In this document: piece after piece, positions 54,621 through 63,431 of the stretch | Layout of the letters: the number at the start of each line of letters is the position of its first letter | Numbering within the stretch: position 1 is the stretch's first letter | NCBI RefSeq assembly: GCF_000019965.1 | Contig: NC_010571.1 | Coordinates: 2,551,001-2,615,000, forward strand | Source: Opitutus terrae PB90-1 | Lineage (GTDB): Bacteria > Verrucomicrobiota > Verrucomicrobiia > Opitutales > Opitutaceae | DNA length: 64,000 nucleotides | Direction: 5' to 3' | Translations under genes and position numbers: made by a program | The notes under the pieces: model-generated | What the model saw: the letters and a program-made list of their open reading frames with translations, nothing else | Told to the model about the DNA's origin: nothing | Databases searched by the model: none

Positions 54621-54938
54621 CTATTTCGCGAGCAGCTTCAAACCGACCACGCCCACGACGATCAAGCCGAGGCAGACGAGCCGGCTGACCGAAACATCCT
54701 CGCCGAGTCGTACAATGCCGTAGATCGCTGTGCCTGCCGCGCCGATACCCGTCCACACGGCGTACGCGGTGCCGATCGGCAGTCCGCGCGCCGCGAGGGC
54801 GAGCAGCCCCATGCTCACCGCCATGGCGGCGAGGACGATCACGCTGGGCCAGAGCCGGCTAAAGCCATCGGTCGCCTTCAGCCCGCTAGCCCAGACGATT
54901 TCGAACGCCGCGGCGACGAAGAGGAAAAACCAATGCAT
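54621..54938 (-). CDS. SMR-family exporter, Gdx/SugE type
   Basis: 105 residues with four membrane helices. The invariant Glu13 lies in the first helix ([13 protein letters not shown]), followed by the Gdx-type motifs [32 protein letters not shown] and [13 protein letters not shown]. The W-A-x-G-L-K and [11 protein letters not shown] signatures favour guanidinium exporters (SugE/Gdx) over polyspecific EmrE. Guanidine riboswitches often precede such genes; none was recognised in the 315 bp upstream. Confidence 0.9.
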   Translation of the reverse strand: MHWFFLFVAAAFEIVWASGLKATDGFSRLWPSVIVLAAMAVSMGLLALAARGLPIGTAYAVWTGIGAAGTAIYGIVRLGEDVSVSRLVCLGLIVVGVVGLKLLAK

Positions 54939-55253
54939 GGAAGGAAGGTGGAGATTTTGTCGGTGTGCCGCCAGCGCGAGGTTTCGCTGTCGCGCTGTAG
55001 TCGGGCGCGTTGAGCGTGGTTACACAAGCCATGGAGCCGCGACGCCCTTGTCGTGGCAGGAGAGCGGGACTTCGGTCGCGTTGTAGCCGGGCTCGTTGAG
55101 CCCGGCGCTGGGGTCGGCGACCCCGGCTACACGAAGCGGGATGCGACGGCGAGGCGGCTCGCTGGGAGCGCGGGCATCTTGCCCGCGTTTCAGTGTAAAG
55201 AGCGGCCGAGGACGGCCGCGCTCCCACGTAGCCGCACTCGGGCGCGTTCCCCG
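54939..55253. repeat. Gene-free stretch holding three palindromic elements (55037-55225)
   Basis: A half-unit of the GCGACGCCC family (CCGCGACG-CCCT-TGTCGTGG, 55037-55056) is followed by a GTAGCC three-way unit (55082-55131, hairpin loops GTT and GGC). A third unit (55164-55225) has outer arms GGGAGCG/CGCTCCC enclosing CGCGGGCA-TCT-TGCCCGCG and GCGGCCG-AGGA-CGGCCGC. No gene or promoter was recognised. Confidence 0.75.
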
Positions 55254-57029
55254 CTACTTCAGCAACATGTCCTTCACCGTCTTGCCCGCCGGAATCATCG
55301 GCAGCACGTGTTCGGTGTAGGGGACAATCACGTCGAGGACATACGGTCCGTCGTGGTCGAGCATCTCTTGAATCGCCGGCTTGAGGTCGCTCTTCAGGTG
55401 CACGCGGCGACCCTTGACGCCGAAACCTTCGGCGATCTGAACGAAATTGGGATAGAGCCCGCCGAGGTTGTCGGGACTACCGACGTTCGTCTCATCGCCG
55501 AGAATCGTGTTGCCGCGCACGCTGCCGTAGAACCGATCCTCCCACTGCACCACCATGCCGAGGTGCTGGTTGTTCAGGATCATCGCCTTCGCGTGAATCT
55601 TTTCGATCTTCGCGGTGGCGAGTTCCTGGATGTTCATCAGGAACGAGCCGTCGCCGTCGATATCAACCACCTGCTTGTCCGGCCGCGCGACCTTCGCGCC
55701 GAGCGCGGCGGGATAACCGAAGCCCATCGCACCGAGCCCGAGCGAACTGATGTAGTGGCGCGGCTGGTCGAAGCGGTAAAATTGCGCGGCCCACATCTGG
55801 TGCTGGCCGACGCCGGTCACGATGACCGCGTCACCCTTGGTCAGCTCGTAAAGCGCGGCGACCGCCTCCTGCGGGACGATGTGCTTGCTGGCCTCGAAGC
55901 GGAACGGGTGCTCCTTCTTCCATTTCGTGATCTGCGCGTGCCACGCGGCGGTATCCGGCGCCGTGAACCGATTCGCGACGGCGAGCTCGTTTAGTCGCGT
56001 CAACGCAAACTTGATGTCGCTGACGATCGGCAGGTGTACACGCTTGTTCTTGTTGTGCTCGGACGCGTCGATATCGATGTGCACGATCTTCGCGCCGCCG
56101 GCGAACTTGCTCGTGTCGCCCGTGATTCGGTCGTCGAACCGCGCGCCGAAGCAGAGGACGAGATCCGCCTCGTCGACGGCCCAGTTGCCGTAGGCCGAGC
56201 CGTGCATGCCGAACCACTGCATCGAGAGCGGATGCGTTTCCGGGAAGGCGCCGACGCCCATCAGCGTGGTGGCGACGGGAATGTTGGTCTTTTCCGCGAA
56301 GGCCTTCAGTTCGGCGTGGGCGTTGGCGGAAATGATGCCGCCGCCCACGTAGAGCACCGGGCGCTTCGCCTCAGCGACGAGCCCGAGCACCTGCTTGAGC
56401 TGCTCATCCGTGGCGTGCTGTGCGCCGGAGGCGTAGCTGTTGCGAAACTCGATCGCGGGCGGAAACACCGGCGTGAACCGGGTCTGCTGCACGTCCTTCG
56501 GCAGATCGATGAGCACCGGGCCGGGCCGGCCGCTGCGGGCGAGCTGGAACGCTTCCTTGAAGACGCGCGGCAGATCCTGGACGTTCATCACCAGGTAGGA
56601 GTGCTTCACGACCGGCAGCGTCATCCCGTAGATGTCGGTCTCCTGGAACGCCATTTTCCCGATGTATTTCGAATACACCTGGCCGGTGATCGCCACCAGC
56701 GGGATGGAGTCCATGAATGCGTCCGCGATCCCGGAGACGAGGTTGGTCGCGCCCGGGCCACTGGTGGCCATGCACACGCCGACCTTGCCCGTGGCGCGGG
56801 CGTAGCCGCCGGCGGCAAACGCGCCGCCTTGCTCGTGCCGCGGCAGGATGGTGCGGATCTTCTCCGTGCGCGCGAGCGCCTGGTGCAGCTCCTGCGAAGC
56901 GCCGCCGGGATAGGCGAAGATGACGTCGACCCCCTCGCGAATCAGGCACTCGACCACCGCTTCGGCGCCTTTCATTTCGCGGCCGATTTCGGGTTGCGGA
57001 AATGCAGTCGGTGAGGTCGTGGATTTCAT
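55254..57029 (-). CDS. ilvB: Acetolactate synthase, catalytic (large) subunit
   Basis: 591 residues from the ATG at 57029. ThDP-enzyme motifs are [20 protein letters not shown], the catalytic Glu66 in [48 protein letters not shown] and the ThDP-Mg loop [20 protein letters not shown]. It condenses pyruvate to acetolactate (Val/Leu) or with 2-oxobutyrate (Ile). The small regulatory subunit gene (ilvN) is not adjacent, although ilvBN are usually together. Upstream in-frame codons before 57029 do not look like the family. Confidence 0.93.
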   Translation of the reverse strand: MKSTTSPTAFPQPEIGREMKGAEAVVECLIREGVDVIFAYPGGASQELHQALARTEKIRTILPRHEQGGAFAAGGYARATGKVGVCMATSGPGATNLVSGIADAFMDSIPLVAITGQVYSKYIGKMAFQETDIYGMTLPVVKHSYLVMNVQDLPRVFKEAFQLARSGRPGPVLIDLPKDVQQTRFTPVFPPAIEFRNSYASGAQHATDEQLKQVLGLVAEAKRPVLYVGGGIISANAHAELKAFAEKTNIPVATTLMGVGAFPETHPLSMQWFGMHGSAYGNWAVDEADLVLCFGARFDDRITGDTSKFAGGAKIVHIDIDASEHNKNKRVHLPIVSDIKFALTRLNELAVANRFTAPDTAAWHAQITKWKKEHPFRFEASKHIVPQEAVAALYELTKGDAVIVTGVGQHQMWAAQFYRFDQPRHYISSLGLGAMGFGYPAALGAKVARPDKQVVDIDGDGSFLMNIQELATAKIEKIHAKAMILNNQHLGMVVQWEDRFYGSVRGNTILGDETNVGSPDNLGGLYPNFVQIAEGFGVKGRRVHLKSDLKPAIQEMLDHDGPYVLDVIVPYTEHVLPMIPAGKTVKDMLLK

Positions 57030-57169
57030 AGGCAGGAAAGGTGGCGCAAAGGCGAGCAGGAGAAACCGCGCGAGGGGGGCTGGCAAGCCTGCGGATCGGT
57101 TAGGACAGGTGGCGAACCACGGGGAACTTCGATGTTGAGCGTCCCTTCCGGGAGGTTCACGCATCGTGC

Positions 57170-57952
57170 ATGCTGAAGTTGCTTTTTGTCGGGGACATCG
57201 TGGGCCGGCCGGGGCGGGATTTCGTGAACGAGCGGATGCGCCGGATCCGGATCGAGCACGGCATCGACTTCGTCGTCGCCAACGCGGAAAACTCCGCCGC
57301 GGGGGCGGGCATCACGGGGGCTATCGCGCGCTCGCTGCTGGAGGCCGGCATCGACGCGATCACGCTGGGCGATCACGTGTGGGACCAGCGCGGCTGGGAA
57401 TCGGAGATCACGCAGATCGAACGGGTCTGCCGGCCGGCGAATCTGCCGCGCGCCAATCCCGGCTGGGATCACCTGATCGTGGAAGCGCGCGGCTTTCGCG
57501 TCGCGGTGTTCACCGTGCTCGGGCGGCAGTTCATGGGCATCAAGGCGGACTGCCCGTTCCTCACCGCCGACCGGATGATCGAGCAGTTGCGCGCGCAGGC
57601 GGACGCGATCGTCGTCGAGATCCACGCCGAGGCGACTTCGGAGAAGCAGGCGCTGGGCTGGTATCTCGACGGCCGCGTCACCGCGGTGCTCGGAACGCAC
57701 ACGCACGTGCCGACCGCTGATGCGTGCATCCTGCCGAAAGGCACGGCTTTCATTTGCGACGTTGGGATGACCGGCGGCTATCGCGGCGTGCTGGGCCGGC
57801 AGATCGATCCAGTCGTGGCGAAATTCGTCGACGGCATGCCGCGGCGGTTTGAGATCGCGACGGAAGATGTGCGGCTCTCCGGTGCGCTCATCGAGATCGG
57901 CGCCTCGAGGGCGGCCGCGGAGAAGATCGAGCTGCTGACGGTGAGAGGATGA
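57170..57952 (+). CDS. YmdB-type metallophosphoesterase (TIGR00282-like)
   Basis: 260 residues. The metal-binding set is visible: [14 protein letters not shown] (Asp9), [44 protein letters not shown] and [18 protein letters not shown]. Members hydrolyse 2',3'- or 3',5'-cyclic nucleotides; the Bacillus enzyme YmdB affects biofilm and sporulation decisions. It is divergent from ilvB and converges with accA. Confidence 0.9.
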   Translation: MLKLLFVGDIVGRPGRDFVNERMRRIRIEHGIDFVVANAENSAAGAGITGAIARSLLEAGIDAITLGDHVWDQRGWESEITQIERVCRPANLPRANPGWDHLIVEARGFRVAVFTVLGRQFMGIKADCPFLTADRMIEQLRAQADAIVVEIHAEATSEKQALGWYLDGRVTAVLGTHTHVPTADACILPKGTAFICDVGMTGGYRGVLGRQIDPVVAKFVDGMPRRFEIATEDVRLSGALIEIGASRAAAEKIELLTVRG

Positions 57953-58005
57953 TCCGAAGGACGAAGCGCGAAATTCGAAATCAACACGAAGCCCGAAGGC
58001 TCGAA

Positions 58006-58022
58006 CCGCCGCGCTGCGGCGG
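58006..58022. terminator. Weak hairpin between convergent ymdB-type gene and accA
   Basis: A 7-bp stem (CCGCCGC/GCGGCGG, loop GCT) ends 3 bp from the accA stop, and a second small hairpin (AGCCTTCGGGCT, minus strand) follows in accA's direction. There is no real T-run, so intrinsic termination is uncertain. Confidence 0.35.
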
Positions 58023-58024
58023 CG

Positions 58025-59005
58025 CTATACGTGCGCCACGCCGGCTTCCTCGAACACGCCGAGGTGCCGGTAGCGTTGGTAGCGGGTGTCGAGCAGCTGG
58101 TCGCCTGGCAGTTGACGCAGTTCGCCGAGATGACGCTGCAGCGACGTTTTCAATGCGGCGGCGGCGACGGCGACACCGTTGTGCGCGCCGCCCATCGGCT
58201 CGGGGATCACTTCGTCGATGACGCCGAGTTCCTTGAGCTTGGCGGCATTCAGCTTGAGCGCCTCGGCGGCGAGCGGGGCGGCGGCGCGATCCTTCCAGAG
58301 AATAGCGGCGCAGCCTTCCGGGGAGATGACGGAGTAGTAGCTGTTCTCGAAAATCAGCACGCGATCGGTGACGCCGATGCCGAGCGCGCCGCCGGAGCCG
58401 CCTTCGCCCACGACCACCGCGATCGAGGGGACACGCAGCAATGCCATCTCGCGCAGGTTCACCGCGATCGCCTCGGACACGTGCCGCGCCTCCGATTCGA
58501 CGCCGGGATACGCTCCGGGCGTGTCGATGAACGTGATCACCGGCAGGCCGAACTTTTCCGCGAGGCGCATCAGGCGGAGCGCCTTCCGGTAGCCCTCCGG
58601 CTGAGGCATGCCGAAATTGCGCAGGATGTTTTCCTTGGTGTCGCGGCCCTTCTGCTGGGCGATGATCATCACCGACTCGCCTTCGAAAAACGCAGTGCCA
58701 CCGACCAGCGCGCGGTCGTCGTTGTACTGGCGATCGCCATGCAGCTCCTGGAACTGCTCAAAGATCAGCTGAACGTAATCGAGCGCGTAGGGGCGCTTTG
58801 GGTGACGCGCAATCTGCACCCGTTGCCACGGCGTCAGGTTGGTATAGATCTCCCGCTGCGCATCGCCGATGCGCTTCTCGATCGCCGCCAGCTCGGCCGA
58901 GAGATTCACCTTCTGCTCGAGCGATTTTTGGTGGAGCGCGTCGAATTCCCGCGCGAGGTCCCGCAACGGTTTTTCGAACTCCAGCACATAGGCGGGCTTG
59001 TCCAT
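58025..59005 (-). CDS. accA: Acetyl-CoA carboxylase carboxyltransferase subunit alpha
   Basis: 326 residues from the ATG at 59005 (DKPAYVLEFEKPLRDLAREF). Typical AccA sequence includes RHPKRPYALDYVQLIFEQFQ, ELHGDRQYNDDRALVGG, FIDTPGAYPGVESEARHVSE and VVGEGGSGGALGIGVTDRVL. With AccD it transfers CO2 from biotin to acetyl-CoA, the first step of fatty-acid synthesis. accD is not in the window. A palindrome array (59085-59193) lies upstream. Confidence 0.96.
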   Translation of the reverse strand: MDKPAYVLEFEKPLRDLAREFDALHQKSLEQKVNLSAELAAIEKRIGDAQREIYTNLTPWQRVQIARHPKRPYALDYVQLIFEQFQELHGDRQYNDDRALVGGTAFFEGESVMIIAQQKGRDTKENILRNFGMPQPEGYRKALRLMRLAEKFGLPVITFIDTPGAYPGVESEARHVSEAIAVNLREMALLRVPSIAVVVGEGGSGGALGIGVTDRVLIFENSYYSVISPEGCAAILWKDRAAAPLAAEALKLNAAKLKELGVIDEVIPEPMGGAHNGVAVAAAALKTSLQRHLGELRQLPGDQLLDTRYQRYRHLGVFEEAGVAHV

Positions 59006-59084
59006 AGGCGGGGAAATTACGGAGCGGGGGCGAACCCTGTCAACCGGCGGCGCGGGTGGGCGGGGCGTTGGATGTGGTTTATGA

Positions 59085-59193
59085 TGTAGCCGGGCTCGTG
59101 GAGCCCGGGGCCGGGGTCGACGACCCCGGCTACACTGGTGCCGCGACGCCCTCGTCGCGGCTGCCACCACGACGCGACGAGGGCGTCGCGTCC
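59085..59193. repeat. GTAGCC three-way palindrome directly joined to a complete GCGACGCCCTCG palindrome
   Basis: The first unit (59085-59134) has outer stem TGTAGCCGGG/CCCGGCTACA-like with hairpin loops GTG and GAC-type. The second unit (59139-59193) consists of CCGCGACG-CCCT-CGTCGCGG and its inverted copy CGCGACG-AGGG-CGTCGCG. The two families abut with 4 bp between them. They fill the gap between accA and the carbonic anhydrase gene. Confidence 0.8.
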
Positions 59194-59234
59194 CCATCAG
59201 CTCGCCCGCGGGGACGGCGGGTTCCACCTGCGGA

Positions 59235-60110
59235 TCAGTGCTGCCGGTTGGACTCGGTCTTGCGCTGCCGCAGGCGTTTGCGGACCAACTCGGAGAAACT
59301 CGTGCCCGCGTCGTGGAGATAGGGCGGAGGGATGGCCGCGGGCGGCGGCGGAGGAGCAGCCGGCTCTGGTGCGGCAGGCGCGAGCGCGGCGGCGACGTGT
59401 TCGGCCTGGTGCAGCCAGTCTCGCGCGGTCGAGACGAATTCGCCGATCCTGGTTTCGGGCAGCTTCAGTTCGGACGTGGCGAAGTTGCCGATCTGCCCGA
59501 GGGTTTCGAGCGTCTGGTCCGCGCGCGCGAACAGCTCGCCGGCCGTGCCCGCCACGGTGGGTTCGGGTGCGGTGTAGCCGTTGGCCACCCATTCGAGCCC
59601 GCCCGTTTTTACGTCGAGCAGCAGTCCGTGCACCACGATCTTCGGGCCGATGAGCGGACTGGCGCGTACGCATTCGACGCCGCGCAGCACGTTCTGGCGC
59701 TCGGTGGCGAAGAGACCGAAATACTCCACCAGGTTGGGCGGGAGGCGGCTGCGATCGACGCCGAGTGCCGCGAGCCGGTCGAGTAACTGCAGGGTGGTGG
59801 TGTGGCCGACGAGGCAGTCGGTGTGGCCGATGATCGCGATCTCCCTGGCCCCCTTGACGGCGCAGGCAAGCGCGAGCGAGCGCATCGTGCTGCTGAGGGG
59901 ACCGGTGATGATCGCGCCGGCGTTGCGCAGCCAGATGAACTGCTCTTCGGGCACGCCGAGCACGTCGGGCAAAAGGTGGTTGAGTCGCGCGTCGATGCAG
60001 GTGAGCGCCGCGATCGGCAGGGCCGACGTCACTTCAGCCGGCACCCGCGCGCCGCGCTCACCGTTGAGCCAGCGTTGATTGGCGGCGAGGATCGCTTCGA
60101 AGAGGCGCAT
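59235..60110 (-). CDS. Beta-class carbonic anhydrase with Pro-rich C-terminal extension
   Basis: 291 residues. Zinc ligands are Cys38 (LTCIDARL), His96 and Cys99 (IIGHTDC), and the Asp40-Arg42 dyad is present. RNAGAIITG completes the family core (1-~200). It interconverts CO2 and bicarbonate. Beyond ~215 comes a helical segment, then an Ala/Pro-rich linker (APAAPEPAAPPPPPAAIPP) and a basic end (SELVRKRLRQRK), which is unusual for the family and could direct binding to a partner or membrane. accA, which consumes bicarbonate through the carboxylase, is the next gene downstream on the same strand. Confidence 0.88.
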   Translation of the reverse strand: MRLFEAILAANQRWLNGERGARVPAEVTSALPIAALTCIDARLNHLLPDVLGVPEEQFIWLRNAGAIITGPLSSTMRSLALACAVKGAREIAIIGHTDCLVGHTTTLQLLDRLAALGVDRSRLPPNLVEYFGLFATERQNVLRGVECVRASPLIGPKIVVHGLLLDVKTGGLEWVANGYTAPEPTVAGTAGELFARADQTLETLGQIGNFATSELKLPETRIGEFVSTARDWLHQAEHVAAALAPAAPEPAAPPPPPAAIPPPYLHDAGTSFSELVRKRLRQRKTESNRQH

Positions 60111-60119
60111 ATCGCGACG

Positions 60120-60305
60120 TCAGTCTTCCTCCGGCATGAGAAACCAGAGAGCGAGATAGAGGAGGATGCCAGGAAACGCGACGCTGAGCAGCGAAAGCAA
60201 CACGTAGACGACACGCAGGCGGCCGGCGGGCCAGCCGAGATGCTGCGCGAGTCCACCGCAAACGCCGGCGATCATCTTGTCCGACCCAGAACGGGTGAGT
60301 TTCAT
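60120..60305 (-). CDS. PspC-domain membrane protein
   Basis: 61 residues, essentially one PspC domain: KLTRSGSDKMIAGVCGGLAQ, then HLGWPAGRLRVVYVLLSLLS and a second hydrophobic part ending LYLALWFLMPEED. Stand-alone PspC proteins sit in the inner membrane and are linked to envelope stress. It is 9 bp upstream of the carbonic anhydrase and may share its transcript; the flotillin gene precedes it. Confidence 0.88.
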   Translation of the reverse strand: MKLTRSGSDKMIAGVCGGLAQHLGWPAGRLRVVYVLLSLLSVAFPGILLYLALWFLMPEED

Positions 60306-60357
60306 GGGTAGGTGAGACGTGAGGCGGAGGCTTCGCGGGGATGTTTCGCTTAGCGAC

Positions 60358-61971
60358 TCATCCGCGCTTCGGCGTCGTGGGCTCGATGGTCAGGTTGAGC
60401 GGCGGGACGACGGGAACCACCGGCACCTTCACCGGCTCGTCCTTGGCCATCGCCTGCTTCAACGCCGGCACCTGCTCCAGCAGTTTTTCAAATTTTACGC
60501 CGGTGAGGCTCTCGAGCACGGGCGGCAGCTGGGCGAGAATCTGGGTGATGTCACCGGTGAGCTTGCTCGCACCGCCGCCGATACCGTTGCCGGAATTGAT
60601 GATCACCATCTTCTCGGTCTTCGCGAGCGGCTCGCTGATCTTGCCGGCGATTTCCGGCAGCACGCGCGCGATCAGTTCGATCACCGCGGCCTGGTTGTAG
60701 TGCTTGAACGATTCGGCCTTCTGGCGCATCGCCTCGGCCTGTGCGTGACCCTGCGCCTCGATGATCGCGGCCTCGGCGAGACCGCGCGCCTTGTTCGCCT
60801 CGGCTTCGGCGAGACCCGTGGCTTTGGCCACGTCGGCGTTGGCGAAGCCGGTGGCTTTCGCCGCGGAGGCGGCGCCGGCGGCTTCGGCTTCGAGTTGGAA
60901 CTTGCGGGCGTTTGCGAGCGTTTCGACCTTGTAGCGTTCGGCATCGGCCGGCTTGTGAACGCTCGCGTCGAGCTCGCGTTCACGCCGCAGGATTTCCTGC
61001 TGCTGCAGCTCGATCTGCTTTTGCTTCTCGATGATCTGCACCTGCACCTCTTCGGCCTTCACCAGCTGGCCGGTCTTGAATTTCTGGAGATCGTAGGCGA
61101 GGTCGGCCTCCGCCTTCTTCTGGTTCACTGCGGCCTGATACTGTGCGACGTTGGACTGATAGTCGCGCTGCGCCTCGGCGATGCGCGTGTCGGCGAGGAA
61201 CTTCGCCTCCTGACCGGCCTGCGTGGCCTGGGCCGACTTGATCATCGCGTCGCGATCGGCCTCGGCCTGCGCGATGATGGCGTCTCGCTTCACCTGGGCG
61301 ATGCGGGGTTTGCCCAACGCATCGAGGTAACCCTGCGTGTCGCGAATGTCGCGGATCGTGAAGCTCACGATGCCGAGTCCCATGTTCGCCATGTCGCCGG
61401 CGGCGACCTCCTGCACCTTGGAGGCGAAGGCATCGCGGTTTTGGTAAATCTCCTCGACGGTCATCGTGCCGAGGATGGCGCGGAGGTGGCCCTCGAGCGT
61501 CTGCGTCGCGATGTTGCGGATCTCGTCGGTGCTCTTGCCGAGGAACTGTTCGGACGCCGTGGCGATCGCGACGTCGTCGCCCTTGACCTTGATCTGCGCA
61601 ACGCCGTCGACCTTCACCGGCACGCCCTTGCTCGTGTAGACCTCGGGCGTCTGCACGTCGATGGTGAGCAGTTCGAGCGAGAGGACGTCGACTTTTTCGA
61701 GCACCGGCCAGACGAGCACGCCGCCGCCCTTGACGATGCGGTAACCGACGTGGCGCGCGCTGCCGTCGGGATCGACGACGCGGCGCTTGCGGCCGGAGAT
61801 GACGAGCACCTGGTTGGGGCCGACCTTCGTGTAGCGGCTGGCGAAGATGCCGCCGAGGATGAACACGAGGATGACGACCACGGCGCCAAAGGCGATGGCC
61901 TTGAGCCAGGGAACGTCCGTGCCGCTGGCAGCGGCGAGATAAAGCGGGGCGGAGGTAGTCAGCGCATGCAT
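60358..61971 (-). CDS. Flotillin-like SPFH/band-7 protein
   Basis: 537 residues from the ATG at 61971. A single N-terminal membrane helix (AIAFGAVVVILVFILGGIFA) is followed by the SPFH domain (RYTKVGPNQVLVISGRK, GYRIVKGGGVLVWPVLEKVD, LEGHLRAILGTMTVEEIYQN). A long Ala/Glu-rich coiled coil (~240-430) has repeats such as GLAEAEANKARGLAEAA. A flotillin C-terminal region (VIINSGNGIGGGASKLTGDI) and a Pro/Val-rich tail complete it. Flotillins organise membrane microdomains. The nfeD gene directly upstream on the same strand is the classical partner. Confidence 0.92.
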   Translation of the reverse strand: MHALTTSAPLYLAAASGTDVPWLKAIAFGAVVVILVFILGGIFASRYTKVGPNQVLVISGRKRRVVDPDGSARHVGYRIVKGGGVLVWPVLEKVDVLSLELLTIDVQTPEVYTSKGVPVKVDGVAQIKVKGDDVAIATASEQFLGKSTDEIRNIATQTLEGHLRAILGTMTVEEIYQNRDAFASKVQEVAAGDMANMGLGIVSFTIRDIRDTQGYLDALGKPRIAQVKRDAIIAQAEADRDAMIKSAQATQAGQEAKFLADTRIAEAQRDYQSNVAQYQAAVNQKKAEADLAYDLQKFKTGQLVKAEEVQVQIIEKQKQIELQQQEILRRERELDASVHKPADAERYKVETLANARKFQLEAEAAGAASAAKATGFANADVAKATGLAEAEANKARGLAEAAIIEAQGHAQAEAMRQKAESFKHYNQAAVIELIARVLPEIAGKISEPLAKTEKMVIINSGNGIGGGASKLTGDITQILAQLPPVLESLTGVKFEKLLEQVPALKQAMAKDEPVKVPVVPVVPPLNLTIEPTTPKRG

Positions 61972-62012
61972 GGGAGGCGGGGGAAGAGGAGGTGAAATCT
62001 GGCCGGGGAGAA

Positions 62013-62573
62013 TCAACTCACGCGTTCGACATAGAACTGCGTGCTGACGATGCGCGTGATCCGCACCGTCTCGCCCGTGCTGATGGGCACGCCTTTTTCT
62101 GAGCGCGCGGGCGCCGTGTAGCGGCTGTTTGCCTGCACATAAGCGATTTCGCCGACACCGTTCTCCGGGATCGGCGTGATCAGCGACGCGGTGTGGCCGA
62201 CGATCGAGGCCACCTGGCCTTCGCTCGACGCCTGCGAGCGGCTGAAGACGGCGTTGAAGAGCCAGAGGACGGCGAACGCGATGCAGATGGCGCCCGCGAT
62301 CGAGAGCGGCGCGCTGATCCAGACGGAGGAAGTGCCCTCGATGCCGCTGAACACGATGCCGAGTCCACCGAACGCGGTGACAAAGCAGGCGAGCACCATC
62401 GGACTGAAGAACGAGATGCCCGGGATCCCGGAGTTATCGAAGCCGGCTTCGGCGTGCCCGCCGGTGCCGACGTCGCCGCCGTCGTGCCCGTCGAATGCGT
62501 GTCCCGCCAGCGCACTGATCAACGTGAACAGCAGACCGGCCACCAGACACACCGCGTAGAAGAGGGTCGTCAT
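62013..62573 (-). CDS. NfeD-like membrane protein (short type with OB domain)
   Basis: 186 residues from the ATG at 62573. A first helix (TLFYAVCLVAGLLFTLISAL) is followed by a Gly/His/Asp-rich loop (HAFDGHDGGDVGTGGHAEAG), two to three more helices and a C-terminal OB-like beta domain (GQVASIVGHTASLITPIPEN to the end). It lacks the ClpP-like protease part of long NfeD. The 41-bp gap to the flotillin gene supports a two-gene operon, where NfeD is thought to help flotillin assemble. Confidence 0.85.
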   Translation of the reverse strand: MTTLFYAVCLVAGLLFTLISALAGHAFDGHDGGDVGTGGHAEAGFDNSGIPGISFFSPMVLACFVTAFGGLGIVFSGIEGTSSVWISAPLSIAGAICIAFAVLWLFNAVFSRSQASSEGQVASIVGHTASLITPIPENGVGEIAYVQANSRYTAPARSEKGVPISTGETVRITRIVSTQFYVERVS

Positions 62574-62903
62574 AGGATCGCCAACGCTCGGGGGTTGCGG
62601 GCGTGCGCGATCCAACCACCGCGGCGCGAGCCGAGCAAGCGAAAGCCGGTGGCAACTGGACGAACGGCAGCGTGGCGGGTCGAGCGGCGCACAGTCGGGG
62701 CGGTGCGGCCGAGGGAAGGAACTGTTTGATGGGGCCGCGACGCCCTCGTCGCGGTTTTTTGCCTGAACGCGACGAGGGCGTCGCGTCCCCATTGGAGTGC
62801 GAACAGGGTAGGGCGTGACCGATGGGCCCGCCGAGAATACCTCGATTTGTCGCTCGTCTTTCCGGCCCGCCCCGCGGTCGGGCCCTACCGTTTCAATCGC
62901 GCG
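62574..62903. repeat. Gene-free stretch with a complete ATGGGG..GCGACGCCCTCG palindrome (62729-62782)
   Basis: A 54-bp element has outer arms ATGGGG/CCCCAT and two inverted hairpin units (CCGCGACG-CCCT-CGTCGCGG and CGCGACG-AGGG-CGTCGCG) around TTTTTTGCCTGAA. The six T after the left hairpin give it the look of a plus-strand terminator, but no plus-strand gene ends here. The rest of the 330 bp holds no recognised gene. Confidence 0.75.
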
Positions 62904-63254
62904 TCAGCTGTCGCCGGACGGATTCTTCAACTGCTCCTTCCAACTCTGGATCTTCGCCTGCGCACCGAAGTGCTCGGCGCGCGCCTTGTCGCCGCGCTCC
63001 ATCCAGATCCGCGAAAGGGTCGTGTTGATGAACAGGTCGCCTGGACGCAGTGCGTGCGCGCGTTCCGCCGCCGCCAACGCGTCATCGAGCCGGCGCAGCG
63101 AAAAGTTCACCTCGGCCAGCGCATGCCACGCTTCGAACGACTCCGGCGCGGCGCTCGTGGCACGGCCGAGTTTCGCGAGCGCGGCCTCGGTTTCGCCCAC
63201 CGCATAGTCGGCCGTGGCGTCCTCGATCAGGCTCTGCAGTTCGTCGGGAGTCAT
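62904..63254 (-). CDS. Small TPR-repeat protein
   Basis: 116 residues. The N-terminus (TPDELQSLIEDATADYAVGE) runs into about two and a half TPR units (EAALAKLGRATSAAPESFEA, WHALAEVNFSLRRLDDALAA, AHALRPGDLFINTTLSRIWM). A short Lys/Glu-rich end follows (AQAKIQSWKEQLKNPS). There is no signal or membrane segment, so it is probably a cytoplasmic scaffold for protein contacts. Partner unknown. Confidence 0.82.
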   Translation of the reverse strand: MTPDELQSLIEDATADYAVGETEAALAKLGRATSAAPESFEAWHALAEVNFSLRRLDDALAAAERAHALRPGDLFINTTLSRIWMERGDKARAEHFGAQAKIQSWKEQLKNPSGDS

Positions 63255-63337
63255 TCGCTAGGTGCGGGATTAGCAATGGCTGGCAGACTGAGCCCACAAC
63301 GCAACGAACGGCCAACGCCGATCGGAGTAACCAGGGA

Positions 63338-63415
63338 ACCACAGATTTCGCCGAGGATCACGGATTCTATGCCCGCACTAATCATGGATCCGTGCTCCTT
63401 CGTGTCATCCGTGGT
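63338..63415. repeat. Inverted ACCACAGAT...ATCCGTGGT element
   Basis: The left arm (63338-63371) and right arm (63383-63415) are inverted relatives sharing ACCAC-GAT, AGGA-CACGGAT and ATG blocks, with an 11-bp spacer. It fills the gap between the YceI gene stop and the TPR gene start. I recall similar CACGGAT-rich palindromes between genes of other Verrucomicrobia and Planctomycetes. Confidence 0.55.
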
Positions 63416-63431
63416 AGTTCGAGGGTTCGGG

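Noticed and set aside
54939-55253. Guanidine riboswitch ahead of the SMR exporter
   Set aside because: I looked for paired ACGR-loop hairpins and the ykkC-type conserved blocks and did not find them; only the palindromic elements are present.
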